DNA of 54,020 nt from JABABV01 sp965222855 (GCA_965222855.1 CBDCUL010000016.1:1-54020); one strand, 5' to 3'; shown: positions 1-9,132, numbered from the stretch's first letter. Numbers and translations: made by a program. Notes: generated by a model from the letters alone, not told the origin.

Positions 1-352
1 TAGCTAGCGCAACATTTTTACGCATTTTTTTATTATCGCCATTGTTTAAATTATCGATAATTGTTTTTAACAATTCCGTATAATCTTTATATTCATCAAC
101 CATAATAACTTGATATCGTTCGTTTCAATAGTTGATTGCTTCGGCAAATTTAGGCTCCTTTTGTACAAAAGAAGAAATTTTTTCTAATTTAACTTTAATT
201 GGTGTTTTATTTAAAGTTAAAAATCTTTGTCTTAAAGATGCAATTTTTGTAATCATTTTATTTCTCTTAATAATGATCACAAAAATAAAAATAATTGCGA
301 CTACAAATACAAAAATAGAACATATTAACGAAATTAGAAAAGTATTATTCAT
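1..352 (-). CDS. ezrA: EzrA, septation ring formation regulator (N-terminal part, cut by window edge)
   Basis: The frame opens at an ATG preceded by an AGGAG site and stays open to the left edge when TGA is read as Trp, giving about 117 residues. It shows one N-terminal membrane segment (about residues 6-28) followed by a charged, probably coiled-coil region. EzrA is a membrane-anchored FtsZ-ring regulator of Firmicutes. The call rests on topology plus the conserved divergent pairing with rpsD, known from Bacillus and Staphylococcus; no unique motif is visible in this fragment. SepF, GpsB, FtsA and FtsZ are elsewhere in the window, so a divisome role fits. The C-terminus is outside the window. 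Confidence 0.72.
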
Positions 353-426
353 ATTTAGACTCCTTTTATGGCAAATAAATTAATGTTTTAAATAATAAGT
401 TATATTATATAATGAAAAAGTAAGAT

Positions 427-455
427 TTGACTAAAAATATTAATTAAAGTATAAT
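427..455 (+). promoter_or_regulatory. Sigma-A-type promoter for rpsD
   Basis: TTGACT at 427-432 and TATAAT at 450-455 are separated by 17 bases, a near-perfect housekeeping promoter pointing toward rpsD. Transcription would begin near 462, about 217 nt before the rpsD start codon. A second TATAAT at 645-650 lacks a well-spaced -35 element. Confidence 0.7.
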
Positions 456-461
456 AAATAG

Positions 462-678
462 ACAAATTTATATATTTTATTGATAAAGGCAGTTAACTTT
501 CGTTTAAATTATCTGTAGTTTATGACAACGTTTTATTAGTATGGGCAGACTGCTTCCAGAAAACATTAACATGAACGTAATAAGTTAGATAAGAAAGATT
601 AGTCACTTTATTTAAAAAATAAAATTTGTTATATATAACTTAATTATAATAATATTTTTGAATGGAGGACATTATAAT
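462..678 (+). promoter_or_regulatory. Long 5' leader of rpsD, candidate S4 autoregulatory leader
   Basis: The stretch between the consensus promoter and the rpsD ribosome-binding site (GGAGG at 664-668) has no ORF. It contains a less AT-rich block near 530-560. In Firmicutes rpsD is known to be repressed by its own product through a structured leader; I cannot show the fold by eye, so the function is inferred from position and length. Confidence 0.4.
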
Positions 679-1284
679 ATGTCAAGAGAAAGAAAATCAA
701 TTCATAAAATTTCTCGTCGTCTAGGATTTTCAGTTCTAGAAAGCGGAAAAGAATTTGCTAAAGGTAAAAAACGTACATACGCACCCGGACAACATGGACA
801 ACGCCGTCGTAAATTATCAGGTTTCGGTTTACAGTTAACTGAAAAACAAAAATTAAGACATTTATATGGTGTTAGTGAAAAACAATTCCGTAACACTTTC
901 GATAAAGCTAATAAATTAAAAGGAATGACAGGGATTAATTTCTTAGTATTATTAGAAGCACGTTTAGACAATGTTGCATTCCGTATGGGATTAGCACCAA
1001 CACGTCGTGGAACTAGACAAATTGTTAACCATGGTCACATTCTTGTGAATGGTCGCAAATTAGACATTCCATCATACTCAGTACAAATTGGTGACGTTAT
1101 TTCTTTAAAAGAAAAAGCGCAAAAAAACAAAGTTACTGCAGCATATTTTGCTACTTCAGTAAAAGCAGCTTGATTAAAAATGGACTTAAACAAGTTTTCA
1201 GCAGAATTCACTCGTGTACCTGAACGTAAAGAATTAAACACACAAATTAACGAAGCGATGATTGTTGAGTTTTACTCAAGATAA
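679..1284 (+). CDS. rpsD: 30S ribosomal protein S4
   Basis: This encodes 201 residues, the usual S4 length. S4 is a primary 16S rRNA-binding protein of the small subunit. The N-terminus (MSRERKSIHKISRRLG) and the S4 RNA-binding domain around residues 92-155 (LEARLDNVAFRMGLAPTRR, then NHGHILVNG) are clear, and it ends in the conserved VEFYSR. An upstream in-frame ATG at 658 is rejected because the GGAGG ribosome-binding site lies between it and the ATG at 679. The codon at 1171-1173 is TGA read as Trp; stopping there would lose the conserved C-terminus. A terminator follows 20 bases after the stop. Confidence 0.97.
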
Positions 1285-1303
1285 TCCCATTGTTACTCAA
1301 AAT

Positions 1304-1336
1304 AAAAAAAGATCATTTCAAAATGATCTTTTTTTA
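1304..1336 (+). terminator. Rho-independent terminator of rpsD
   Basis: A perfect stem, AAAAAGATCATTT pairing with AAATGATCTTTTT across a two-base loop, is followed by a T-rich tail. Confidence 0.85.
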
Positions 1337-1377
1337 TTTTTAAAACTGGTTCAAAATTTAATTACAGTTGTTATATT

Positions 1378-1530
1378 TTTTAATATCAGATTTAATTTAA
1401 AACTTATTTACTCCAAAAGTCCTATTATTATCGTTTTTTGTGCTACTATTAAAATATATGTTATTTAAGTTATAAAAAGTATTTTAAAATGGGCAAAATA
1501 AATTATCTGTTAATGAGTAACACTTTGTAG
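1378..1530. repeat. Diverged copy of the upstream region and first codons of the exported-protein gene at 3620
   Basis: This noncoding stretch aligns by eye with 3497-3660. Shared blocks include TTTAATTTAAAACTTATTTA, an ACTCCAAAA/CTATTATTA block and AATAAATTATNTGTTAATGA. In the second copy the last block encodes the start of the exported protein's signal peptide. Here the start codon is lost (GGG in place of GAG after AAAAT) and the frame dies. It looks like the 5' remnant of a deleted copy of that gene, immediately ahead of the first membrane paralog. Confidence 0.6.
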
Positions 1531-1552
1531 TTATATAAAAGGAGTTCATAAA

Positions 1553-2239
1553 ATGATTTTTTGAGTGATTATTTATTTAGCTTGATATTTAGTATCGATT
1601 TTATTATTTTGACATTTTTGAATTTTAAGAAAATTCAAATGTCCTGATATTTTACAAAATTACAAATTAGACACAAAAACCAATTTTAAATATATATCAA
1701 ATAACACTAATTCTAATATGTATATTTATGATAAAGTTGATGAATTTATCATTAAAAAAACTACTAGTGATAAAAAAGTTAGTAGATATAAATTATATTA
1801 TAGTGATTTTAATTTATACGCTACTAAAATGTTTGATTTACCAAAAACAATAGCTATCGGATTATCTATATTTACATTATTGATTACAATTTGAATATCT
1901 GGTTTTTTATTAATGCTTTTACAATTACTTATTTGACATTATAACAAAGGTATTTTATTTTTATTACCAATGATTTCATTATTACCTGGCTTATTATTAG
2001 TTTATGAATTTGCAATATGAGTATATGGGTCATATCGTGGTCGTACAATATTCCAAGGTGCAGCTAATTGAAAAAGTTTTAAAGCATATTTAGAAAATAC
2101 TGATCATCAACATGAAAAAATATCTCATTATATTAGAGTGTATGGTAAAGTTTTTACGGCTGATTCTAAATTTGCTAGCCTATTAATAATAGTTGGAGGA
2201 GTAGGAATGTCGTTCATTCCTATATTGATAATTTTATAG
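1553..2239 (+). CDS. Membrane protein of unknown function, paralog 1 of the tandem family
   Basis: I do not recognise this 228-residue protein. It starts at an ATG after AAAGGAG. It has an N-terminal membrane segment (about 1-24), a basic RKFKCP patch, a polar domain of about 70 residues with the family motif RYKLYYSDFN, two adjacent central membrane segments (about 105-165), a conserved GSYRGR loop, and a C-terminal membrane segment (about 204-226). It is homologous to the genes at 2442, 5719 and 6684, and is the most diverged of the four. All lie within 6 kb around a pair of exported proteins, which suggests a common role (immunity or protection is one possibility), but no sequence motif proves this. 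Confidence 0.85.
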
Positions 2240-2336
2240 ATTAAATATATAATTAAATAATTTATTATTTAGCTATAAATCTAAATATTAATAATAATGA
2301 TTACAAAATAAATACACTCACAATAAGATCGCAATA

Positions 2337-2379
2337 TAAACCAAATAACCATTATCAATTAATGAGTATTTGGTTTATA
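2337..2379. repeat. Hairpin with arms TAAACCAAATA / TATTTGGTTTA, present twice in the cassette
   Basis: An 11-bp perfect inverted repeat with a partly paired interior lies between the first and second membrane paralogs. A near-identical copy occurs at about 6597-6641, before the fourth paralog. There is no T tract on either side, so it is not a classical terminator; it is part of the duplicated block. Confidence 0.6.
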
Positions 2380-2441
2380 GTTATCCAAATAGATTACTAG
2401 CAACAATTAATAATCAATAAAAATTAAGGAGAAATATTAAT

Positions 2442-3090
2442 ATGCTAATAGTATTTTTTTGTATATTATGATTTGCTTTTTGTATTCCGATATTTTGATA
2501 TTTCATAATTTTAAGAAAATTTAAATGCCCCCCTCTTTTAAAACAAGATGATGGAATTAAAAACGGAGATTTTACTTATACGTTTGATGACGCTGATAAA
2601 TTGATTATTAAATATACGAAAGATGAGAAATTAATTAAGAAAACTAATCGATATAAATTATATTATAGTGATTGAAACTGACATTGCAGAAAAGTTATGG
2701 AGTTACCAAAATCAACATCAATTTGACTTACAGTATTTAGTTTATTAATTATTTTAGCAACTGCTTTTAAATTCTTAGCAATTATACCCCCACTTTATGA
2801 TCATTTATTAGTACTAATAATGTGAGTTTTTCCATTATCTTTATTTATATATTATGAATTTTTAATTTTTCTTTTCGGAGCATATCGTGGTCAATGATAT
2901 TCTGAAGGATTTGTGCGTTGAAAAGTTTTTAAAAAATTCATTAAAGCATCAAACGTTAAAACGTAAAAGAATACATTATTATAAACGACTTTACGGTAAA
3001 GTAATTATTGCAGATTCACGATTACTGGCAACTACTATAATGATATTGGCAGTATTAACAACAATTCTTATTGCGCTCTATAATATGTAA
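2442..3090 (+). pseudogene. Membrane protein paralog 2, reading frame broken by a one-base insertion
   Basis: The start is an ATG after AAGGAG. The family pattern is intact (N-terminal membrane segment, RKFKCP, RYKLYYSDWNWHC, central membrane pair, GAYRG) up to a TAA at 2964-2966 (174 residues). The rest of the protein (KRIHYYKRLYGKVIIADS and the last membrane segment) continues in the +1 frame to 3090. Compared with the intact paralog at 5719 there is one extra base in the AAAACGTAAAAG region. The fourth paralog carries exactly the same break. Both halves are still well conserved, so a recent duplication of a broken gene or a tolerated or programmed frameshift are both possible. Confidence 0.8.
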
Positions 3091-3243
3091 TAATTAATTA
3101 TTTATAATTTAATGTTAGTTATTATCAATATTGATGATCTATATCGTTATTAGCTTATAAGAATAATTCTTATTTTAACTTTATTACATAATTTATTATT
3201 TAGTTATAAAATTAAAATACGATGCATAATAATAGCATCATAT

Positions 3244-3279
3244 AAAAAAATAACCATTATTCATTAATGGTTATTTTTA
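3244..3279 (+). terminator. Terminator-like hairpin after paralog 2
   Basis: AAATAACCATTA pairs with TAATGGTTATTT, with an A run before and a T run after, so it could work on both strands. A homologous hairpin follows paralog 4 at 7399-7434. Confidence 0.65.
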
Positions 3280-3336
3280 TAATGTTTTAAAAATAGGATA
3301 ACAAATAAGATAATAATTATAAAATTAATTATATTA

Positions 3337-3377
3337 GTGATTACTTTAATTTCGTGATTACTTTAATTTCGTGATTA
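3337..3377. repeat. Tandem 17-bp repeat, two full copies and a partial third
   Basis: GTGATTACTTTAATTTC occurs at 3337-3353 and again at 3354-3370, followed by GTGATTA. It lies in the 529-base gap 3091-3619, which contains no gene. The rest of the gap holds the hairpin at 3244-3279, a TA-rich palindrome near 3451-3478 and the repeated upstream region at 3497-3619. Confidence 0.8.
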
Positions 3378-3496
3378 GAATACACATATATTATTTCGAC
3401 TTACAAATTATCATATTACTAATATTTATAATTTTTAGATTTAAACTTGTTATATATACATATATGTATATATATATTTTAATTAACTCATATATT

Positions 3497-3619
3497 TTTT
3501 AATATAAGATTTAATTTAAAACTTATTTACTCCAAAAACTCTATTATTAAAGTTTTTTTATGATAATATTAGAATATATATTATCTAAAATATAAAAATT
3601 GAAAAAAAAGTATTTAAAA
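3497..3619. repeat. Upstream region of the exported-protein pair, shared with 1378-1500
   Basis: This is the second, apparently functional copy of the block also found before paralog 1. It immediately precedes the ATG at 3620. No clear Shine-Dalgarno site is seen; the bases before the ATG are AAAAAGTATTTAAAA. Confidence 0.55.
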
Positions 3620-4522
3620 ATGAGAAAAATAAATTATATGTTAATGAGTAGCTCGTTTGTAGTTGTTCCAATCGGCAGTAGTATCCCGGCGACAACAAAC
3701 GTTGGAGCGTCGGAAAGAAGTGGCGATAATTCTTGAAATTGAACTGCTGACTTTTATACAATTGATCCACAATGATATAGTAATCAATCAACAGATCCAG
3801 TAACATCTAATAACGATATTACGATTCATCCTACTGGTAGAGATAAAATCAGCAGTGGCCAAATGCAAACTAAAAAGAAATTTAGTTCGGAAACTAATAA
3901 CGCTTATTTTGATAATGCCGGAGCTGAGCAAAATCAATATATAAAATTTGGATTTACGAATGCATTAGATAAATATTTTTCAGATTTTTATATTAATTCT
4001 TTATCTGATAGCACATCACATCCAGGTAAAACATTCTACATTACTAAAATAAACTTTAATATTGCAGTTGATTTACAAATGCAAGAATGACATTATGAAT
4101 ACAGCAGTCATACGATGACTTTATATAGTAGTTTATGATTTAGTCCAGCGTTTATTGCTGATCCAAATAGCACTTCAAAAGGATTGCAAGATTGAACTAC
4201 AAAAACTTCATCAACAGATTCGGTATCAGATTATTCTGCTAGTGAATTAAATTATTTTGTTCAAGGTCAAAAAGGATATGTTGATAAATATGCCAAATCC
4301 TTAATTGATACTAATGAAAATGATGCTTTAGCAGTTAATTGCGCCGCTTGGTTACATTCTGAATTTAACGGCCATCGAAAAAAAGAAGAAGACTTATATT
4401 TAGAAATGAGCGCTTCTGATTTAAATATTACTTTAAGTGGGCGCTGAATTGATAATGCTTGAAACCCACCAGGATTAAATAATAATCCATGGGTTAATAA
4501 AGGGGCGCATCAATTATGATAA
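3620..4522 (+). CDS. Predicted secreted protein of unknown function (first gene of a coupled pair)
   Basis: This encodes 300 residues and I do not recognise the family. The N-terminus (MRKINYMLMSSSFVVVPIG) looks like a short signal peptide without a lipobox Cys, and about 270 polar residues rich in Asn, Ser, Asp and Trp follow. TGA is read as Trp many times; a TGG at 4349-4351 is one of few. The stop overlaps the next start in TTATGATAA, so the two genes share 7 bases in different frames and are probably translationally coupled. The start ATG at 3620 is chosen because it begins the hydrophobic segment and matches the conserved repeated block. Position between membrane paralogs suggests a joint system; any toxin or adhesin role is speculative. 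Confidence 0.8.
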
Positions 4523-5697
4523 AAACACTAGCGATGATTTTCGGCATTGCTTTGAGCCCAGCTAACAACAGCACCCAAACAGTTCATAGTGGAATTGTTG
4601 GTAAAGATAATTGAGATAATATTGTTTATAACGTTAATAAAACTGATCCAGGGATTAACTTAATCACTGATAAAAACTTAATGATTAGTGCAATTCACAA
4701 TGGTGCTAAAGTGCTCCAAAATGATCATATTTTTACAAGTGATCAAGGGTTTTTAAATATTAAAAATATTTATATTGATGAAGCAAAACCAATCACTAAT
4801 GATGGTTGAGGTTTATATTGAGTTTCCGGTTCTTATTTAGATCCGCGAACAATGGATTATAAAAATTATTATGGTCAATTAAAATTAAACGAACAACATC
4901 CTAATGAAATTACTGCTATCCCAAGTGGCTATAGCGGTAAAATTAATTATGGAATTTTTCCGCGATATTTACATGAATCAGCATTACCGAAAGATAATTA
5001 CAATAATATTTGAGCCAGTTATGCCGAATTTTATTTAAAATGAATTAACCAAGCTAATAGTGATAGTTCAAAAAGTCCAATCATCGGTGCTAGATTTAAA
5101 CCCTTACAACCAACTAAAGATGGTTATATGCAAACTGATGCTACTATTTTATATGTTAACCCAAAAGATAGTGGACGAATATCAACATTAAAAACTCATA
5201 TGGTTTATGATTTTTGAAATCCAAATAGATCAAAAATTATTAGTATTTCTCAATATATGGTTCTACCATGAATTCCCCCAAAAAGCGAATTTGATGGTAG
5301 CCAAGGAATTACCAAATGAACAGTTAAATGATATGGTCTTGGACATTTGTATTTATCTAAACCTGTAGTTGAAAGTATTTTTCATGCAATAGATTTAGCG
5401 AATCATATTAATGATTTAGGTACCTTTGTATCTGCTTATGCATTCCTCGTAAATAACTCCGCTAATATTCTAGCAGCATTATCAATGATGGCTGCCGCAG
5501 CTTCAGGAATAGTTCTTGCTGCATCTGCGGCTATAACATTTATAATAAAAGTATTACCTTTAATACTATTAGTTATTATAATAGCGATTGTTATTATCGC
5601 TATTAAAGATTGAAAATGAAGTAAATTAGCAAAATATCCAAAAGGAATTAAAGCAACTACTTTTGGAACTAATATTTTTTGACCATCTGCTCAATAA
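4516..5697 (+). CDS. Predicted exported protein with C-terminal hydrophobic hairpin (second gene of a coupled pair)
   Basis: This encodes 393 residues and I do not recognise the family. The N-terminus (MIKTLAMIFGIALSPANNST) resembles a signal peptide. Residues of about 30-310 are polar and Trp/Tyr-rich. Residues of about 314-362 form one long hydrophobic stretch, first Ala/Gly/Ser-rich and then Ile/Leu/Val-rich, which could be two helices forming a membrane hairpin. A basic tail of about 25 residues follows. Such a hairpin is seen in pore-forming bacteriocins and in viral or phage membrane proteins, but there is no diagnostic motif. The start overlaps the stop of the preceding gene, and the next membrane paralog begins 21 bases after its stop, so the three may be one operon. 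Confidence 0.8.
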
Positions 5698-5718
5698 AAA
5701 TTAAGGAGAAATATTAAT

Positions 5719-6372
5719 ATGAATGCAAAAATGATTTGCATATTATGATTTGTTTTTTGCATTTGCTTATTTTGACATTTCATAATTTTAAGAAAATTCA
5801 AATGTCCTGATATTTTGAAGCAAGATAATATAGTTGAAAATGGAAATTTTTCATATACATTTAACCATACTGATAAATTTATAATTAAATATACAAAAGA
5901 CCAGCAATTAATTAAGAAAACTAATAGATATAAATTATATTATAGTGATTTTAATTGACATTGTAAAAGAGTTACGATGTTGTCAAAATCAATGTCAATT
6001 TTATTAACGTTATCTAGTTTCATAATTGTTTTAGGTGTCGCCATTTCATTAGTAATATTAGTACCATCAAATTATTATGATCATTCATTGTGATTTATAA
6101 TGTGCTTGTTCCCTTTATTTTTAATTTTATTTTATAATTCATCACTTGCTCTTTCGGGGTCATATCGTGGTGGTCGAACATTATCTGAAGGGATGGCTCA
6201 TTGAAAAGTTTTTAAACGATTTAGCAAATCGTCAAGATCTCAATATAAAAAAATTAATTATTATAAACGACTTTACGGTAGAGTAATTATCGCAGATTCA
6301 CTATTAATTACATCTACTATAATGATACTTGCAATAGTAGCAACAATATTAACGTTTCTATACACTATATAA
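5719..6372 (+). CDS. Membrane protein of unknown function, paralog 3 (intact)
   Basis: This 217-residue protein is of the same family as those at 1553, 2442 and 6684. It has an N-terminal membrane segment, RKFKCP, a polar domain with NRYKLYYSDFNWHC, two central membrane segments, GSYRGGR, and NYYKRLYGRVIIADS leading into the last membrane segment. It is the intact reference that shows where paralogs 2 and 4 are shifted. The bases upstream (AATTAAGGAGAAATATTAAT) are identical to those before paralog 2 and begin right at the stop of the exported-protein gene. It is probably cotranscribed with the exported pair, so it is the best candidate for their functional partner. Confidence 0.88.
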
Positions 6373-6419
6373 TCCGCAATCATAAATTAACGATATTTAA
6401 AATTAGTAATTATAAATAT

Positions 6420-6683
6420 TTGATAATATATTAGTAAAGTTTTTGCACTGATTCTAAATTAGTTGGTGAAACAATAATAATTGGTGGAGTTGCTATTTAA
6501 TTTCTACCTATAGCGATAATTTATTATTTAGCTATAAAATAAATAATAATAATAATAATGATTACAAAATAAATGTGACTCACAATAAGATTATAATATA
6601 AACCAAATAACCATTATTAATTAATGAGTATTTGGTTTATAGTTGTCCAAATAGATTACTAGCAACAAAGGAGAAATATTAAT
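6420..6683. repeat. Remnant of paralog 1's 3' end plus following spacer (duplicate of about 2146-2441)
   Basis: Bases 6431-6540 match the last codons of paralog 1 (AAAGTTTTT, TGATTCTAAATT, ATAATTGGTGGAGTTG against AAAGTTTTT, TGATTCTAAATT, ATAGTTGGAGGAGTAG) without an open frame. The match continues through ATTTATTATTTAGCTATAAA, AATAATGATTACAAAATAAA, the TAAACCAAATA hairpin and TAGATTACTAGCAACAA into the ribosome-binding site of paralog 4. Paralogs 1 plus 2 were therefore duplicated as a block and the first copy has since decayed. This fills the 311-base gap 6373-6683. Confidence 0.75.
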
Positions 6684-7344
6684 ATGCCAACAGTATTTTT
6701 TTGTATATTATGATTTGCTTTTTGTATTCCGATATTTTGATATTTCATAATTTTAAGAAAATTCAAATGTCCTCCTCTTTTAAAACAAGATGATGTAATT
6801 AAAAACGGCGATTTTACTTATACGTTTGATGACGCTGATAAATTGATTATTAAATATACGAAAGACCAAAAATTAATTAAGAAAACTAATCGATATAAAT
6901 TATATTATAGTGATTGAAACTGACATTGCAGAAAAGTTATGGAGTTACCAAAATCAACATCAATTTTATTTACGTTATTTAGTTTATTAATTATTTTAGG
7001 AACTGCTTTTGAATTCTGCGCAATGACACCCCAACTTTATGATCACTCATTAGGGCTAATGATGTGAGTTTTCCCATTATCTTTATTTGTATATTATGAA
7101 GTTTTAATTTTTCTTTTCGGAGCATATCGTGGTCAAACATATTCTGAAGGATTTCTGCATTGAAAAGTTTTTAAAAAATTCATTAAATCATCAAACGTTA
7201 AAACGTAAAAGAATACATTATTATAAACGACTTTACGGTAAAGTAATTATTGCAGATTCGCGATTATTAGCATCTATTATAATGATATTGGCAGTATTAA
7301 CAACAATCCTGATTGCGCTGAACATTGGAATCCATAATATGTAA
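6684..7344 (+). pseudogene. Membrane protein paralog 4, same one-base break as paralog 2
   Basis: It is nearly identical to paralog 2. The main frame runs 174 residues to a TAA at 7206-7208; the conserved C-terminal part (KRIHYYKRLYGKVIIADS and the last membrane segment) continues in the +1 frame to 7344. The ribosome-binding site AAGGAG and the following bases match paralogs 2 and 3. Point differences from paralog 2 are spread along both halves, while the extra base is shared, so the break predates the duplication or is functional. The C-terminal end (NIGIHNM) differs slightly from paralog 2. Confidence 0.8.
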
Positions 7345-7398
7345 TAATTAATTATTTATATTGTTACTACTTATAAGAATAATAAATTTAACGTAATA

Positions 7399-7434
7399 AA
7401 AAAAATAACCATTAACATTAATGGTTATTTTTTA
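7399..7434. terminator. Bidirectional terminator between the cassette and tyrS
   Basis: AAAAAATAACCATTA pairs with TAATGGTTATTTTTT across a short loop, with A and T runs on both sides. The genes on each side converge, so it can serve both. It overlaps the tyrS stop codon. Confidence 0.8.
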
Positions 7435-8683
7435 TTTTGAATGTTTAATTAAGAATCAATTTCTTTTCCCTTTTTTGATTAAAGAAAAATCACCATTATT
7501 TAAACTATCAGCAACGACAACTTCGTAATTAACATCAGTGATTTTTTGACCATTAATGCTAATCCCATTGTTATTAATTAATTCACGTGCAATTCGTTTC
7601 GATGCCGCGATCTTTGTAGTTATCAATAACTCAACAATATTAATATTATCTAAAATTGTAAAATTAGGAATATTATTTTCTAAAGATTTTAATAATAAAT
7701 AATGATTGATCCCGCTAATGTCACCGCTAAATAAAGCGTGACTAATGTTTTGCGCTTCAATTAGCTTAGTTTTACCATGAATATCAGTTATAACACTATC
7801 AGCTAAAACTTGTTGCGCATAGCGCTTAAATGGAGTAGCGTGATGTTTCGTAGCAATTTTTTCAATCTCACTTAATTCAATAAAAGACAATGCTTTTAAT
7901 AAACTAATAACTTCACTATCTGGTTGATTGAATAAAAATTGATACATTTCATAAACTGAAGTTAAATTTTCGTCTAAGAAAATTGCTCCTTTAACTGATT
8001 TACCGAATTTTTGACCTAAACTATTAGTTAATAAATTCATTGTAATTCCTGCTGCTTGACTAGGAGCTTCACTATCATTAAATTTATCAATTAGTTCAAT
8101 TCCCGAAACGATGTTACCTCATTGGTCACTACCGCCACCTTGAACATGAACATCATATTTATCATATAACATTTTAAAATCTCAAGCTTGTAATATTTGG
8201 TAAGAAAATTCAGTATATGAGATCCCGCTTTCTAAACGACTTTTAACCATTTCTTTACTAAGCATATGATTAACATTCATTTTTTTACCAATAATTCGTA
8301 AATAATCAATGACTGACATTTCAGCATAAAAATGATAATTATCAACGACTTCACAATTGATAATTTTTTTCAATTGTGAAGTAATACATGCTTTATTATA
8401 ATTAATTGTTTCTAAATTAAGTAATTGACGATCACTAGTTTTTCCTGAAGGATCACCAATCATTCCAGTAGCGCCACCTAAAACAGCATAAGGTTTAAAA
8501 CCAGCTAGTTTTAAAACGTTTTAAAAAACTCATCATCACATAGTTGCCTAAGTGAAGTGATTTGGCAGTTGGATCAAAACCGACATATACGCCTTTTTTA
8601 TTTTTTAAAGCATTTAAAAATTTAGCTTCATTCGTAATATCTTTTAATAAATTTCGCCCTTTTAACTCTTCTAAAATATTCAT
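7432..8683 (-). pseudogene. tyrS: Tyrosyl-tRNA synthetase, with a one-base frameshift as sequenced
   Basis: A class I synthetase charging tRNA-Tyr. Corrected length is about 416 residues, normal for bacterial TyrRS. Visible: VYVGFDPTAKSLHLGNY (HIGH-type motif), GATGMIGDPSGKTSDR, VQGGGSDQWGNI, and a C-terminal S4-like RNA-binding domain (ARELINNNGISINGQKI). The frame breaks at the A run corresponding to 8509-8512 (TTTAAAACTAGC where TTTAAACTAGC would restore the usual FKLAGFKPYAVLGG). TyrRS is essential, so an assembly indel or slippage is more likely than real loss. It would end at the TAA at 7432-7434 after a TGA-encoded Trp. Confidence 0.9.
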
Positions 8684-8691
8684 TTTATCAA

Positions 8692-9132
8692 CTAATTCAC
8701 TTTCTTAGTATTTTTGATTGGTTGTTTTACATTATGAGTTTTACGGATTGGTTGTTTTTGTTGCTTATTTTTCAGATTAGTTGTTTTAATGTTTTCAGCT
8801 TTAATATTGATGACTTTTTTGTCGTTGCGGATTTCATCCTCAACAACTGAAAGATGCTTAGCAACGCTATTCAAAGTGCGCGACAAGCTATTTCTTAAGT
8901 CATTAATATTAATCGTACGGAAAGCTTCTTTAATTTTATGTAATTTTTCATAAACTTTAATTTGTGTTTCTTTATTGACCATTGTTTTACTTTTCTCAAT
9001 TAAATCTTTAGCTTTCTGAGCTAAATTATCTAATTTTTGTTTTAAGTCTTGGTCGCTTTCATCTTCATCTGGTAAAAGATAAAAAACTAAACTGATGACG
9101 CTGACCCAAGTTAATAATTTAAATAATTTCAT
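8692..9132 (-). CDS. Small membrane-anchored protein, YtxH/DUF948-operon type, function unknown
   Basis: This 146-residue protein has one N-terminal membrane segment (about 5-20), then an acidic stretch and long, probably coiled-coil helices, ending in a Lys/Gln/Thr-rich tail. No catalytic motif is seen. Its ATG overlaps the stop of the upstream gene (TAATG), indicating translational coupling, and tyrS starts 8 bases downstream of its own stop. The pairing with the next gene resembles the YtxG (DUF948)/YtxH pairs of Firmicutes, but that is only an architectural resemblance. Confidence 0.75.
   Translation of the reverse strand: MKLFKLLTWVSVISLVFYLLPDEDESDQDLKQKLDNLAQKAKDLIEKSKTMVNKETQIKVYEKLHKIKEAFRTININDLRNSLSRTLNSVAKHLSVVEDEIRNDKKVINIKAENIKTTNLKNKQQKQPIRKTHNVKQPIKNTKKVN

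Noticed and set aside
132..383. Open frame on the + strand at the left edge
   Set aside because: It is antisense to ezrA, has no ribosome-binding site and its residues do not form a recognisable protein; ezrA on the other strand has a good start and conserved context.
1171..1173. End of rpsD at the TGA
   Set aside because: The frame continues for 37 codons with conserved S4 C-terminal residues, so TGA is Trp here.
3337..3377. Tandem 17-bp repeats as a CRISPR array
   Set aside because: Copies are directly adjacent with no spacers and there are no cas genes in the window.
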